This document shows, in pieces, positions 9,493 through 18,459 of a DNA stretch of 64,000 nucleotides. Source of the stretch: Cognatishimia maritima (lineage in GTDB: Bacteria; Pseudomonadota; Alphaproteobacteria; Rhodobacterales; Rhodobacteraceae). The position numbers and the translations under genes were made by a program. The stretch covers positions 177,158 to 241,157 of the forward strand of contig NZ_FQWM01000005.1 in NCBI RefSeq assembly GCF_900129685.1. The letters are read 5' to 3'. Position 1 is the stretch's first letter; every line of letters starts with the position of its first letter. A model generated the notes under the pieces. It worked only from the letters and a program-made list of their open reading frames with translations. It searched no databases and was not told the origin of the DNA.

Positions 9493-9792
9493 ATGTTGAA
9501 ACCCGTTTTCGCAACCATGAATGCTGCGCTTGCCCTATTGGTTCTTGCAACAGCGCTTGCTGCACCAGCACTTGCACATACCGGTCAGCAACATAAAGAA
9601 ACACTGCGCGACATGCTGGGCCTATCACATGTGCAGCAGCTCTACCGGCATGTCGACGTAAAGCGGATTGATCCATTGACAGGCACCGCAATTTCGTTGG
9701 CAGATTTGCAAAATGTCGGATCAGCTGAGAGGACGCTTGACCCGAAGACAGCGCTATTGTCGTTTCAAAGTGTCGATGAAGCCCCAAAGTGA
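9493..9792 (+). CDS. Small predicted exported protein, unknown
   Basis: A 99-residue frame that starts with a convincing signal peptide (LALLVLATALAAPALAHTG, likely cleaved after ALA) followed by a hydrophilic remainder (HKETLRDMLGLSHVQQLYR). I do not recognise the family. No clear ribosome binding site precedes ATG 9493 or the in-frame ATG 9517, but a rho-independent terminator lies 40 bases after the stop, which supports a real transcript. The frame extends further upstream to 9412 without a plausible start. Confidence 0.4.
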   Translation: MLKPVFATMNAALALLVLATALAAPALAHTGQQHKETLRDMLGLSHVQQLYRHVDVKRIDPLTGTAISLADLQNVGSAERTLDPKTALLSFQSVDEAPK

Positions 9793-9829
9793 AATCATCA
9801 CAGGCGTCGCCAACTTCGGATATTTAAGG

Positions 9830-9859
9830 GGTCGCTCCAATTATTGGGGCGGCCTTTTT
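9830..9859 (+). terminator. Rho-independent terminator
   Basis: Nine-base stem GGTCGCTCC / GGGGCGGCC (two G-T wobbles) with loop AATTATT, followed by TTTTT. It insulates aroC from upstream transcription. Confidence 0.75.
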
Positions 9860-9922
9860 CGTCTTAGGCTTTCCCCTTTGTTGCTTTGCCGCTAAATGGG
9901 TCTCTGAAGTAGGAGAGCGCGT

Positions 9923-11026
9923 ATGTCCGTGAATACATTTGGCCATCTTTTCCGTGTGACCACCTGGGGCGAAAGCCACGGGCCGGCGTTGGGTGCCACT
10001 GTGGATGGCTGTCCGCCAAATGTGCCTGTGACGGCCGAGATGCTGCAGGTCTGGCTCGACAAACGCCGTCCGGGGCAGAACAAGAACACCACGCAGCGGA
10101 ATGAACCGGATGCGGTGAAAATCCTGTCTGGCGTCTTTGAAGACAAAACCACCGGCACGCCGATCCAGCTGATGATCGAAAACACTGATCAGCGCAGCCG
10201 CGATTACGGGGAGATTTCGCAGACCTTTCGCCCCGGCCATGCCGATATCACCTACCACCTGAAATACGGCAACCGCGACTATCGCGGTGGCGGGCGCAGT
10301 TCCGCGCGCGAAACGGCGGCGCGGGTTGCCGCAGGTGGTGTTGCGCGAGAAGCGATCAAAGCGCTGGTGCCGGGGCTGGAAATCAAGGGCTACATGACCC
10401 GTATGGGCGACATGGAAATTGACCGCGCCGCCTTTGATTGGGACGCCATCGAACAAAACGATTTCTGGATTCCGAACGGACCGGACAAAGCCGCCGAGTG
10501 GGAGGCCTATTTGCAGTCTCTGCGCAAGGCGCATGACTCGGTTGGGGCAGAAATCGAAGTGGTCGCGCGCGGTGTTCCGGCGGGAATTGGCGCACCGGTT
10601 TACGGCAAGTTAGACACTGATTTGGCGGCGGCCATGATGTCGATCAATGCCGTCAAAGGCGTTGAAATCGGCGAAGGCATGGCAGCGGCGCGCCTGAAAG
10701 GCACCGAGAACGCGGATGAAATCTATATGGGCGCTAATGGCCCAGAGTATTCGTCTAACCACGCGGGCGGCATTCTTGGTGGCATTTCAACCGGACAGGA
10801 TGTGGTGGTGCGCTTTGCGGTCAAACCGACCTCGTCGATACTGACGCCGCGCAAATCGATCCGCATTGACGGAACAGAGACCGAAGTCATCACAAAGGGC
10901 CGTCACGACCCCTGTGTTGGCATCCGCGCCGTTCCAGTCGCCGAAGCCATGATGGCCTGCGTGATCTTGGATCACCTGTTGCTGCACCGTGGCCAGATTG
11001 GCGAGAACCAAGGCACCATCGGCTGA
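9923..11026 (+). CDS. aroC: Chorismate synthase
   Basis: Converts 5-enolpyruvylshikimate 3-phosphate to chorismate with reduced FMN, the last step of the shikimate pathway. All family signatures are present: [18 protein letters not shown] at the N-terminus, [15 protein letters not shown] and [18 protein letters not shown] in the middle, and the C-terminal [12 protein letters not shown] and [14 protein letters not shown]. Length 367 aa is normal. ATG 9923 has AGGAGAG 6 bases upstream. The stop overlaps the start of the following HD-domain gene by one base. Confidence 0.98.
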   Translation: MSVNTFGHLFRVTTWGESHGPALGATVDGCPPNVPVTAEMLQVWLDKRRPGQNKNTTQRNEPDAVKILSGVFEDKTTGTPIQLMIENTDQRSRDYGEISQTFRPGHADITYHLKYGNRDYRGGGRSSARETAARVAAGGVAREAIKALVPGLEIKGYMTRMGDMEIDRAAFDWDAIEQNDFWIPNGPDKAAEWEAYLQSLRKAHDSVGAEIEVVARGVPAGIGAPVYGKLDTDLAAAMMSINAVKGVEIGEGMAAARLKGTENADEIYMGANGPEYSSNHAGGILGGISTGQDVVVRFAVKPTSSILTPRKSIRIDGTETEVITKGRHDPCVGIRAVPVAEAMMACVILDHLLLHRGQIGENQGTIG

Positions 11027-11691
11027 TGAAGACCCTACGCGCGCAACTGCGTGATGTGATCCAGCAGGAAATGACTCAAGACCCGGCGCATGATGTTCTG
11101 CATCTGGATCGCGTCTGGGCGAATGCGCATCGTATCGCCAAAGACGAAGGTGGCATTAACCTGCGTGTCCTTGTGGCCGCAGCTTACCTGCATGACCTCG
11201 TGAACCTTCCGAAAAATCACCCGGATCGCAAACTGGCATCCGCCATGTCAGCTGAAAAAGCAGAGCCTATCTTGGCCAAACTTGGCTATTCGGCAGAGGA
11301 TATCGCGGCGGCGCAACACGCCATCACAACGCACAGCTACTCCGCCAAGTTAGAGCCGAAATCGCGCGAAGCTGTCATCCTGCGCGACGCAGACCGGCTT
11401 GATGCTTTGGGGGCCGTTGGCATCGCCCGCACCTTTATGGTCGCTGGCCAAATGGACCGCCCCTTGGCAGACCCACGTGATCCTTTTGCCGCCAAACGGG
11501 CGCTCGATGATCAGCTTTGGTCCATTGACCACTGGCATCTGAAACTGCTGCAACTGCCGCATGAAATGGCAACGCGTAAGGGTCGCAAGATTGCGCGCAA
11601 ACGGGCGAAACTGATGCTGGCCTATCTGCAGCAACTTGCGAAAGAGATGGACACGGAATTGCCCGCCCATTGGTCAGAATTGCTGGAATAG
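11026..11691 (+). CDS. HD-domain phosphohydrolase family protein
   Basis: A 221-residue protein with the HD metal-binding pattern: HDVLHLDRVW (first His), AAYLHDLVN (His-Asp pair), HAITTHSYS and DADRLDALGAVGIAR (last Asp). It resembles the E. coli YedJ type of uncharacterised HD hydrolases that act on nucleotides or phosphoesters; the substrate cannot be read from sequence. It is translationally coupled to aroC (TGATG), although no functional link is obvious. Confidence 0.88.
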   Translation: MKTLRAQLRDVIQQEMTQDPAHDVLHLDRVWANAHRIAKDEGGINLRVLVAAAYLHDLVNLPKNHPDRKLASAMSAEKAEPILAKLGYSAEDIAAAQHAITTHSYSAKLEPKSREAVILRDADRLDALGAVGIARTFMVAGQMDRPLADPRDPFAAKRALDDQLWSIDHWHLKLLQLPHEMATRKGRKIARKRAKLMLAYLQQLAKEMDTELPAHWSELLE

Positions 11692-11706
11692 AGTCTCAAT
11701 CGCGTA

Positions 11707-13209
11707 TTACCCAAAGAGCGTTGCGTAGGTTTCGCGGAGCGCTTTCTTTTGCACCTTCCCCATGGTGTTGCGCGGCAATGCATCAACCAGAACGATGTGT
11801 TTAGGTTGCTTAAACTTTGCGAGTTTCGTCTCTAATTCAGCCGAAATCGCCTTTGACGTCAGGCGATCGTGTTCTGGTACAACAACCGCAACAACACCTT
11901 CTCCAAAATCAGGATGTGGCACGCCAATCACGGCGCTTTCCTTCACGCCCTCGATGTCATCAATCAGGCTTTCAACTTCTTTCGGGTAGACGTTGAAACC
12001 ACCGGTGATCACCAAATCCTTCTCGCGCCCAACGATGGTGACATAGCCGTCGGCGTCGATTTTGGCGAGGTCGCCAGTTATGAACCAGCCGTCTTCCATC
12101 AACTCTTCAGCGGTTTTTTCGGGCATCTGCCAATAGCCCTGAAACACATTTGCGCCGCGCACCCAAAGTACGCCGGTTTCGCCCGTCGCAACCTCTTGGC
12201 CTTCAAGCATGACCTTGGCCTCGACCCCCGGCAGCGGAAAGCCGACCGTGCCGGCGCGGCGATCACCGTCATAGGGGTTGGAGGTGCTCATATTTGTTTC
12301 GGTCATGCCGTAGCGTTCCAATATTCGGTGCCCGGTGCGCGACTCCCATTTTTCATGGGTATCCACCAATAGCGGAGCCGAGCCGGAGATGAAGAGCCGC
12401 ATCTTCGCTGCACGTTCCTTTGTTAGGCGGGGTTCCTCCAACAGACGCGTGTAAAAAGTTGGCACGCCCATCAACGCCGTGGCCGAGGGCATGGCCTTTA
12501 AAATTGCGTCGGCATCAAACCGCGGCAGGAACACAACTGAGGCCCCTGCCAGCAAAGCGACGTTCGTTGCGACAAACAATCCGTGCGTATGGAAGATCGG
12601 CAATGCGTGGATCAGCACGTCCTCAGCCGTAAAGTGCCAATAGTCGCGCAACATTTCTGAGTTTGAGGAAAGGTTATTGTGGCTCAGCATTGCACCTTTA
12701 GAGCGCCCCGTGGTGCCCGAGGTATAAAGGATCGCCGCCAAGTCATCCGGGCCACGTTCAACTGGCGCGATAGCACCCGCGCCTGCGGCAATGTCCATCA
12801 AGCTGCCTTTGCCATTTCGATCCAAGGTTAGCAGATGCGCCCCACCTGCGATCTGCTGCAGGTCATCCTTCTTATCCGGATCACAAACCAAAACGCGCGG
12901 TGCAGCGTCACCGACGAAATAGGCCAATTCAGAGACTGTATAAGCCGTATTCAGCGGCAAAAAGATACCGCCCGCCATGACAGTGCCAAGGTATAGCTGA
13001 ATCGCCTCGATGGTCTTTTCGACCTGCACCGCAACACGGTCTCCAGGTGCGAGGCCAAGCGAGACCAGCGCGCTGGCGATGCGCAACGCCCCGTTAAACA
13101 CGTCGCCGAAGGTCACTTCGCACCCGTCCTGCAAGCGCGCAAATATATCGTTCTCACGACCAAGACTTGCCGCTCTCAATTTGGAAATAAGATGATTGTT
13201 CGACGACAT
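11707..13209 (-). CDS. matB: Malonyl-CoA synthetase (acyl-adenylate forming)
   Basis: ANL-superfamily enzyme of 500 aa. The P-loop YTSGTTGRSKGAMLSH (about residues 160-175), the YGMTETNM motif, ITGDLAKIDADGYVTIVGR with the catalytic Asp and hinge, and the C-terminal Lys motif PRNTMGKVQKK are all present. FLPLNTAYTVSEL is typical of malonate-specific members such as Rhodopseudomonas MatB. It probably makes malonyl-CoA from free malonate, ATP and CoA. It stands alone, without a malonyl-CoA decarboxylase next to it. ATG 13209 has a GGGGG stretch upstream. Confidence 0.85.
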   Translation of the reverse strand: MSSNNHLISKLRAASLGRENDIFARLQDGCEVTFGDVFNGALRIASALVSLGLAPGDRVAVQVEKTIEAIQLYLGTVMAGGIFLPLNTAYTVSELAYFVGDAAPRVLVCDPDKKDDLQQIAGGAHLLTLDRNGKGSLMDIAAGAGAIAPVERGPDDLAAILYTSGTTGRSKGAMLSHNNLSSNSEMLRDYWHFTAEDVLIHALPIFHTHGLFVATNVALLAGASVVFLPRFDADAILKAMPSATALMGVPTFYTRLLEEPRLTKERAAKMRLFISGSAPLLVDTHEKWESRTGHRILERYGMTETNMSTSNPYDGDRRAGTVGFPLPGVEAKVMLEGQEVATGETGVLWVRGANVFQGYWQMPEKTAEELMEDGWFITGDLAKIDADGYVTIVGREKDLVITGGFNVYPKEVESLIDDIEGVKESAVIGVPHPDFGEGVVAVVVPEHDRLTSKAISAELETKLAKFKQPKHIVLVDALPRNTMGKVQKKALRETYATLFG

Positions 13210-13340
13210 TGACCCGGCCCCCTAAAAGCTTGCCCTAATCTGCAAATTGATCCGCCCAGCGCAAGGTCGATTTCCAAGATCAGCCCTTGCCATCGGCGCA
13301 TTCGCCGATACGATCCGCAGGCAACCCAAAGAGACGCGCG

Positions 13341-14264
13341 ATGAACCCGACCAAAGGCATAATCTTCAAGGTGTCTGCCTTGTTTCTGTTTGCGATCATG
13401 GCCTCGCTGATCAAGGCCACCTCTGATCACGTGCCCTCGTGGCAGGCGGTCTTTTTCCGTGCCTTTTTTGCAATGCCGGTCATCCTGATCTGGCTTGCTC
13501 AACGCGGCGAACTCAGGACCGGCCTGCGTGTGTCCAACCCTTGGGGGCATTTTTGGCGCGGGGTGATTGGGACGACGGCGATGGCCTTTGGCTTTGCTGG
13601 GTTGGGCCTTTTACCATTCCCCGAGGTGACGGCCATCGGCTTTGCTTCGCCACTCTTGATCGTGATCCTCGCGGCGTTGTTGCTTGGTGAAAAAGTGCGC
13701 ATTTTCCGCCTGAGCGCTGTCTTTGTCGGATTGATCGGCGTCGGCATCATCCTCTATCCGCGTATCACGGTTTTCGGATCTGGGGGTGCTGAATCCCTCG
13801 CACTGCTGGGTGCGGTCTTTGTGCTGGCCTCTGCCGCCTTCCGGGCCCTTGCGCAGGTGCACATTCGCAAACTGGTGCAGACGGACCAGACGTCGGCCAT
13901 CGTGTTTTACTTCTCGCTGACCTCGTCCTTGCTGGGCCTCTGCACGATCCCCTTAGGGTGGGTGATGCCAACGACAACAGAAGTGCTGTTCATGATCGGC
14001 GCCGGGTTGATCGGTGGCATCGCGCAGATATTGCTGACCAGTGGCTACCGCTACGCAGAAGCGTCATTGCTTGCGCCATTTGACTACACATCGATGATTT
14101 TTGCTGTGGTGATCGGATATTTCGTGTTTTCGGAAATCCCGACCTCGGCAACATTGACCGGCTCGGCAATCATTATCACAGCCGGCATCGCCATCATATG
14201 GCGCGAACATCACCTTGGCTTGAAACGCGGCAAGGCACGGCCAAGCGTGACGCCGCAGGGGTAA
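13341..14264 (+). CDS. DMT-superfamily transporter (EamA domains)
   Basis: A 307-residue protein with about ten hydrophobic segments arranged as two EamA repeats (FRAFFAMPVILIWLAQRGEL in the first, LIGGIAQILLTSGYRYAEAS in the second). Members export metabolites or amino acids across the inner membrane; the substrate is unknown. I start at ATG 13341 (AAAGAGA about 8 bases upstream) rather than the in-frame TTG at 13287, because membrane segment 1 (FKVSALFLFAIMASLI) follows directly. Confidence 0.9.
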   Translation: MNPTKGIIFKVSALFLFAIMASLIKATSDHVPSWQAVFFRAFFAMPVILIWLAQRGELRTGLRVSNPWGHFWRGVIGTTAMAFGFAGLGLLPFPEVTAIGFASPLLIVILAALLLGEKVRIFRLSAVFVGLIGVGIILYPRITVFGSGGAESLALLGAVFVLASAAFRALAQVHIRKLVQTDQTSAIVFYFSLTSSLLGLCTIPLGWVMPTTTEVLFMIGAGLIGGIAQILLTSGYRYAEASLLAPFDYTSMIFAVVIGYFVFSEIPTSATLTGSAIIITAGIAIIWREHHLGLKRGKARPSVTPQG

Positions 14265-14385
14265 AGCCGGGCGCCGTCAATGCGCGCGTTTTTTTGGTGC
14301 AAACGCGCAAACCACCCACTCTGGGCTTGCCAATATGGGCACAATCGCCGACATCGGAGTATATGTTTTTGAGCAGGTGAACCAT

Positions 14386-15123
14386 ATGTCCGCGCTTTCA
14401 CTATCGGTTGTCATCCCGGCAAAGAATGAGGCCAAGAACCTTCCGTCTCTGATCGAAGGGATCAACGCCGCATGCGCTGGCATGGCGTTTGAAGTAATTG
14501 TTGTCGATGATGGCTCTGACGATGACTCTGTGTCTGTGCTACGTACACTGGCCGAAAACATGCCACATCTGCGCGTCGTCGCGCATGACCGTAGTGCCGG
14601 TCAAAGCGCTGCCGTGCACAGTGGTGTTCTGGCCGCGAAGTCCAACGTCATCTGCACTCTGGACGGAGACGGGCAGAACCCCCCTTCTGAACTGCCAAAG
14701 CTTTTTGGCCCCATATTGAAGAACGATGGGACTGGGCGACTGGGGTTGGTCGCAGGGCAGCGGGTCAATCGTCAGGATACGGCATCCAAGAAGCTTGCAT
14801 CAAAGTTTGCGAACCGGTTGCGGTCATGGATATTGAAGGACGCAACCCGAGATACTGGTTGTGGACTAAAGGCTTTTCGGAAGGATGGCTTTCTGGAACT
14901 TCCCTATTTTGATCACATGCATCGTTACCTTCCTGCCCTTTTCGCCAGAGCCGGATGGGAAATTGCACATGTTGATGTCACCCACAAAGCGCGGGAAGCC
15001 GGGGTGAGCAAATACAATAATCTGAACCGCGCCTTGGTTGGGATAACGGACTTGATGGGTGTCGCCTGGCTTTTGAAACGCGCAAAGAAATCTACTGCCA
15101 GTGAAATTGACTTGGGGCACTAA
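14386..15123 (+). CDS. GT2-family glycosyltransferase (polyprenyl-phosphate sugar transferase type)
   Basis: A GT-A fold enzyme of 245 aa resembling dolichol-phosphate mannosyltransferase and ArnC: LSVVIPAKNEAKNLPSLI at the N-terminus, VVDDGSDDDS, the metal-binding CTLDGDGQNPPSEL and DTGCGLKAFRKDGFLELPYF. It probably charges undecaprenyl phosphate with a sugar. It lacks C-terminal membrane helices. ATG 14386 has AGGTGA just upstream; an earlier in-frame start at 14335 has none. The stop overlaps the LAB_N gene by one base. Confidence 0.88.
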   Translation: MSALSLSVVIPAKNEAKNLPSLIEGINAACAGMAFEVIVVDDGSDDDSVSVLRTLAENMPHLRVVAHDRSAGQSAAVHSGVLAAKSNVICTLDGDGQNPPSELPKLFGPILKNDGTGRLGLVAGQRVNRQDTASKKLASKFANRLRSWILKDATRDTGCGLKAFRKDGFLELPYFDHMHRYLPALFARAGWEIAHVDVTHKAREAGVSKYNNLNRALVGITDLMGVAWLLKRAKKSTASEIDLGH

Positions 15124-15437
15124 TGGAAAATCTTCTAAAGTTTCTGGGTGCCGAGAACTGGACCGAATTTTGGTGGATCGCCATCGGTCTTGGCGGGCAG
15201 CTTTTGTTCACCGCACGCTTCCTTGTGCAATGGATCGCATCCGAGCGGGCCGGAAGATCCGTGGTACCGTTGGCATTCTGGTATTTCTCGGTGGGTGGCG
15301 GTCTAATCCTTTTGACCTACGCGATCTATCGCGCTGATCCCGTGTTCATTCTGGGACAGTCGATGGGACTGTTCATCTATGCACGAAATCTCTGGCTTAT
15401 ACACAAAGAGCGTCGAGCAGGCGGTCAAGGCGCTTAG
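15123..15437 (+). CDS. LAB_N-domain small membrane protein
   Basis: A 104-residue protein of three to four membrane helices matching the N-terminal domain of lipid-A-disaccharide synthase-like proteins (LAB_N): FWWIAIGLGGQLLFTARFLV, QWIASERAGRSVVP, FWYFSVGGGLILLTYAIYR and GLFIYARNLWLI. Related small proteins are thought to move or handle polyprenyl-linked sugars. It is translationally coupled to the upstream GT2 and meets the GT39 gene tail to tail with a 4-base overlap. The three would make one lipid-sugar cassette. Confidence 0.88.
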   Translation: MENLLKFLGAENWTEFWWIAIGLGGQLLFTARFLVQWIASERAGRSVVPLAFWYFSVGGGLILLTYAIYRADPVFILGQSMGLFIYARNLWLIHKERRAGGQGA

Positions 15438-16858
15438 CTGCCCGAGAGCAATGCCAGATGGATCGAAAACTCAGAGTCGTCAAACCTGTATGGCGCTGAA
15501 AAACTTAGGGTGGACCCAACCACAAACCCTTGCTCGCGATACCGCGATAGGGTTTCCAGCGCATTGACTGACTCCCTTTTGCCCGTCCAGGCGACTGCGT
15601 AATTTTGATCGACTAAAAGCGGTCTCGTCGGATTGGTCAATGCGAGCGCGCCGTTCTGATAAAGCAGGTTGCCACCAGCCCAATCCCCTACAATAAGCTT
15701 ATAGCCTACTGGCAACGCTGTGGTCAGCTTAGGTGTGAGCACGCCATATGGCGCAGCACGATAAGCTTTTCCCGCCAAACTGTGGTACGGTTGGCCCACC
15801 ATCACCACAACGGCAAGGCCCGCATAGACCATGCAGAGCGCACGCGAGGCTCGGGGCCCGACTCGCGCAAGCCAAAGCCAGACCAGAAGCGGTCCAACTG
15901 GCATCAATGCAGCCTGAAGCCATCGGTCTTTTACGTTTGTGGTCTGGGACAAAATCACAACCAACAAAAGTGTCACGATCGAAGCAATGACAGTCACTGT
16001 AAGCCAAGTCATAAGCGGGTCAGACACGGCTTGGCGCGGCGCTCTGTGAAAGATCCATAAGATACCCAGAACAAGCAGCGCGAGCAGAGCAAATGAGAGC
16101 ACGGCAACCGTAAGGCTCGACACACCCTGAAGGGCGATATCTGCCGCGCTCGCGTCAACACCACGTGCGAACTTCCAAGCGGATCCAAAAGCAGCGTCAG
16201 CATTTGCTGCGATCCATGCGAGGTGGGGGCCGACTACGAGGACCGAAGTAATCAAAGAAATCCCCACCCCCTTGAGTGAGAGGCTCGACCGAAATCGCCG
16301 GATTGAGATGGCGGCGACGAAGGTGCCAACCGGAACGATCAGGAATGTAGCCTTGGAGAGAACGCCAGCGCCGATCAGCAAGCCAAGAACAACGTAGGCA
16401 AAAAACCCAACGCGGCGCTCACTTAGGATTTGCCAGAACCAAGAAAAGTATAATGCCGTAATTGTGCCTGCCATAACGGAATGGGTGAGCGCGCGCTGAC
16501 TCTCCCAGCTGAACTGAGGAATGAGCATGAACGAGCAGGCTAATAGCCCTGCTGTCGCCACACCCAACACGGATCGGAAGAGGAAAAACCAAACCGTCAC
16601 CGTTGTAAACAGCAACATGTTCTTCAGAAGACTTAGTCCAAAGAGCGTATCACCGGTGACTTGAAACACCGCAAACTGAAGCCAAGCGTAAAGCGGCGGC
16701 TGTGGACCATACCCCCAATCCAAGAACTGCGCATGGCGATAGATCTGCGCCTCATCGAGGCCCAAGGCCCCGCCTGTGCTTACCCGTATGGCGACGTGCA
16801 CAGCGAAATAGGCCGCGAACATAAGCAACCAAAACTGGGGCTTGTCATGCAGTTTCAT
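15434..16858 (-). CDS. GT39-family membrane glycosyltransferase (ArnT-like)
   Basis: A 474-residue protein with about ten to twelve membrane segments. The first periplasmic loop has the acidic motif GGALGLDEAQIYRHAQ, followed by YGPQPPLYAWLQ, as in ArnT/PMT enzymes that transfer a sugar from polyprenyl phosphate to a lipid or protein in the periplasm. The C-terminal part is a small periplasmic domain. The acceptor is unknown; lipid A or another surface glycan is a reasonable guess from the neighbouring GT2 and LAB_N genes. ATG 16858 is preceded by no strong ribosome binding site. Confidence 0.85.
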   Translation of the reverse strand: MKLHDKPQFWLLMFAAYFAVHVAIRVSTGGALGLDEAQIYRHAQFLDWGYGPQPPLYAWLQFAVFQVTGDTLFGLSLLKNMLLFTTVTVWFFLFRSVLGVATAGLLACSFMLIPQFSWESQRALTHSVMAGTITALYFSWFWQILSERRVGFFAYVVLGLLIGAGVLSKATFLIVPVGTFVAAISIRRFRSSLSLKGVGISLITSVLVVGPHLAWIAANADAAFGSAWKFARGVDASAADIALQGVSSLTVAVLSFALLALLVLGILWIFHRAPRQAVSDPLMTWLTVTVIASIVTLLLVVILSQTTNVKDRWLQAALMPVGPLLVWLWLARVGPRASRALCMVYAGLAVVVMVGQPYHSLAGKAYRAAPYGVLTPKLTTALPVGYKLIVGDWAGGNLLYQNGALALTNPTRPLLVDQNYAVAWTGKRESVNALETLSRYREQGFVVGSTLSFSAPYRFDDSEFSIHLALLSGS

Positions 16859-16930
16859 GGAAACCAGTTCTAAGAATGCGTGTGTCGAACCGGGGCCGGA
16901 TGGCCCCGATCATCCTGTAGTCGTGCGCAA

Positions 16931-17800
16931 TTAGGCCCGCACCATCGCTTCATAGCTTTCGGCCACGTCGCGGGTGATGTCGCCGACTTCGAATGTGTAG
17001 TCGCCAATCTGGCCAACAGGCGTGATTTCTGCCGCCGTGCCGGTCAGCCAGCATTGTTCAAACCCTGCCAGTTCTTCGGGCATGATGTGGCGCTCGTGCA
17101 CTGTGATGCCTTTGTCCTTCAGCATCTGAATAACGGTCTGGCGGGTGATGCCATTCAGGATCGCGTCAGGGATCGGCGTGTGCACTTCGCCGTCTTTGAC
17201 AAAGAAGACGTTTGCGCCGGTCGCCTCGGCTACGTAGCCGCGATAGTCAAAGAACAGCGCGTCAGAGCATCCTTTGGCTTCGGCCGCGTGTTTGGACATC
17301 GTGCAGATCATGTAAAGACCCGCGGCCTTTGCGGCGGTTGGGATGGTTTCCGGGCTTGGGCGCTTCCACTTTGCAATATCGAGTTTCGCGCCCTTCATCT
17401 TTGCGTCACCATAGTAGGCGCCCCACTCCCAGCAGGCGACCGCCATGCGCACTGGGTTCTTGGAGGACGCCACTCCCATATCCGCGCCAGCGCCGCGCCA
17501 TGCGACCACGCGAACGTAAGCGTCGGTAAAACCGTTTGCCGCCAACGCGTCATATTTGGCTTTCTCGATTTCTTCGACGGTGTAGGGGATTGGCATGTCC
17601 AGCAGCTCGCCGGATTTCAGCAGACGCTCTGAGTGTTCAACGCTTTTGAAGATCTTGCCGTTATAGGCGCGCTCGCCTTCAAAAACAGAACTTGCGTAGT
17701 GCAAAGCGTGGGTCAGGATGTGGACGTTGGCCTCGCGCCACTCCACCAATTTGCCGTCCAACCAAATCTTACCGTCGCGATCGTCGTAAGTGCCCGCCAT
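16931..17800 (-). CDS. ilvE: Branched-chain amino acid aminotransferase
   Basis: A class IV PLP aminotransferase of 289 aa that interconverts Val, Leu and Ile with their 2-oxo acids. Signature segments are THALHYASSVFEGERAY, AYVRVVAWRGAG, the PLP-contact region KAAGLYMICTMSKHAAEAKG, EATGANVFFV, IPDAILNGITRQTV and CWLTGTAAEITPVGQIG. The start is ATG 17800 with GAGGGTGG upstream; the in-frame extension to 17827 is not needed. The divergent neighbour is petP. Confidence 0.95.
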   Translation of the reverse strand: MAGTYDDRDGKIWLDGKLVEWREANVHILTHALHYASSVFEGERAYNGKIFKSVEHSERLLKSGELLDMPIPYTVEEIEKAKYDALAANGFTDAYVRVVAWRGAGADMGVASSKNPVRMAVACWEWGAYYGDAKMKGAKLDIAKWKRPSPETIPTAAKAAGLYMICTMSKHAAEAKGCSDALFFDYRGYVAEATGANVFFVKDGEVHTPIPDAILNGITRQTVIQMLKDKGITVHERHIMPEELAGFEQCWLTGTAAEITPVGQIGDYTFEVGDITRDVAESYEAMVRA

Positions 17801-17880
17801 GGTCCACCCTCTGTGCCAGAATATCAAAAGTTGCGCGAAATAAGTCCGTTACGGACATAAAGTTTCGCAGAAACTGGCAC

Positions 17881-17909
17881 TCGCTACCAATTCACTCTTG
17901 GAGTGTCAA
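17881..17909 (-). promoter_or_regulatory. Candidate ilvE promoter
   Basis: On the minus strand TTGACA and TAGCGA are separated by 17 bases, about 80 bases upstream of the ilvE ATG. The -35 box is perfect and the -10 box weak. Confidence 0.4.
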
Positions 17910-17947
17910 CAAGGCTGACTTAATGTGGGTGTCAAACCAATTATTAA

Positions 17948-18457
17948 ATGAGCGGGCATTGGGTTATGGGTGAACCGATTGGCAGTGAACGGCTGTTCCT
18001 GACGGACGAGCAAATCCGGCAAGGGATCGAAGCGATGTATTTTGCCTATCGCGGCCTGACCAATGAGCCGGACCAAATCCTTGCCACGCTGGCCTACGGG
18101 CGGGCGCATCACCGTGCAATCCACTTTATCAACCGCGCGCCGGGCACAACCGTCACCAACCTGCTGGAAATGCTTGGGGTGACAAAACAGTCGCTAAACC
18201 GCGTATTGCGGACATTGATCGAAGACGGCTTGGTCGAAAGCCGCGTTGGCAAGGTCGATAAGCGAGAGCGCAACCTCTATTTGACCGAAGAAGGTGTTGC
18301 GCTAGAGGCGCGGTTATCGGACGCCCAGCGTACCCGCATGCGCGCGACCTACCGGGAAGCGGGGCCAGAGGCCGTAGCCGGTTTCAGACGCGTGTTAGAA
18401 GCGATGATGGATAACGAACTACACCGCAAATACATGTCCCTGCGCGAGACAAATTGA
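17948..18457 (+). CDS. petP: MarR-family regulator PetP
   Basis: A MarR-type winged-helix protein (169 aa): ILATLAYGRAHHRAIHFINR, PGTTVTNLLEMLGVTKQSLNRVLRTL (recognition region about residues 72-97) and the wing SRVGKVDKRERNLYLTEEG. Its position immediately before an OmpR-type regulator matches the petP-petR pair described in Rhodobacter capsulatus. No clear ribosome binding site precedes ATG 17948; an in-frame ATG at 17966 would shorten it by six residues. Only 2 bases separate its stop from the petR start. Confidence 0.87.
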   Translation: MSGHWVMGEPIGSERLFLTDEQIRQGIEAMYFAYRGLTNEPDQILATLAYGRAHHRAIHFINRAPGTTVTNLLEMLGVTKQSLNRVLRTLIEDGLVESRVGKVDKRERNLYLTEEGVALEARLSDAQRTRMRATYREAGPEAVAGFRRVLEAMMDNELHRKYMSLRETN

Positions 18458-18459
18458 CG

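Noticed and set aside
14284..14308. Inverted repeat GCGCGTTT / AAACGCGC after the DMT transporter as a terminator
   Set aside because: No T run follows on either strand, so there is not enough support for a terminator call.
16891..16908. Hairpin CGGGGCC-GGAT-GGCCCCG after ilvE as an intrinsic terminator
   Set aside because: The stem is good but no T run follows on the minus strand.
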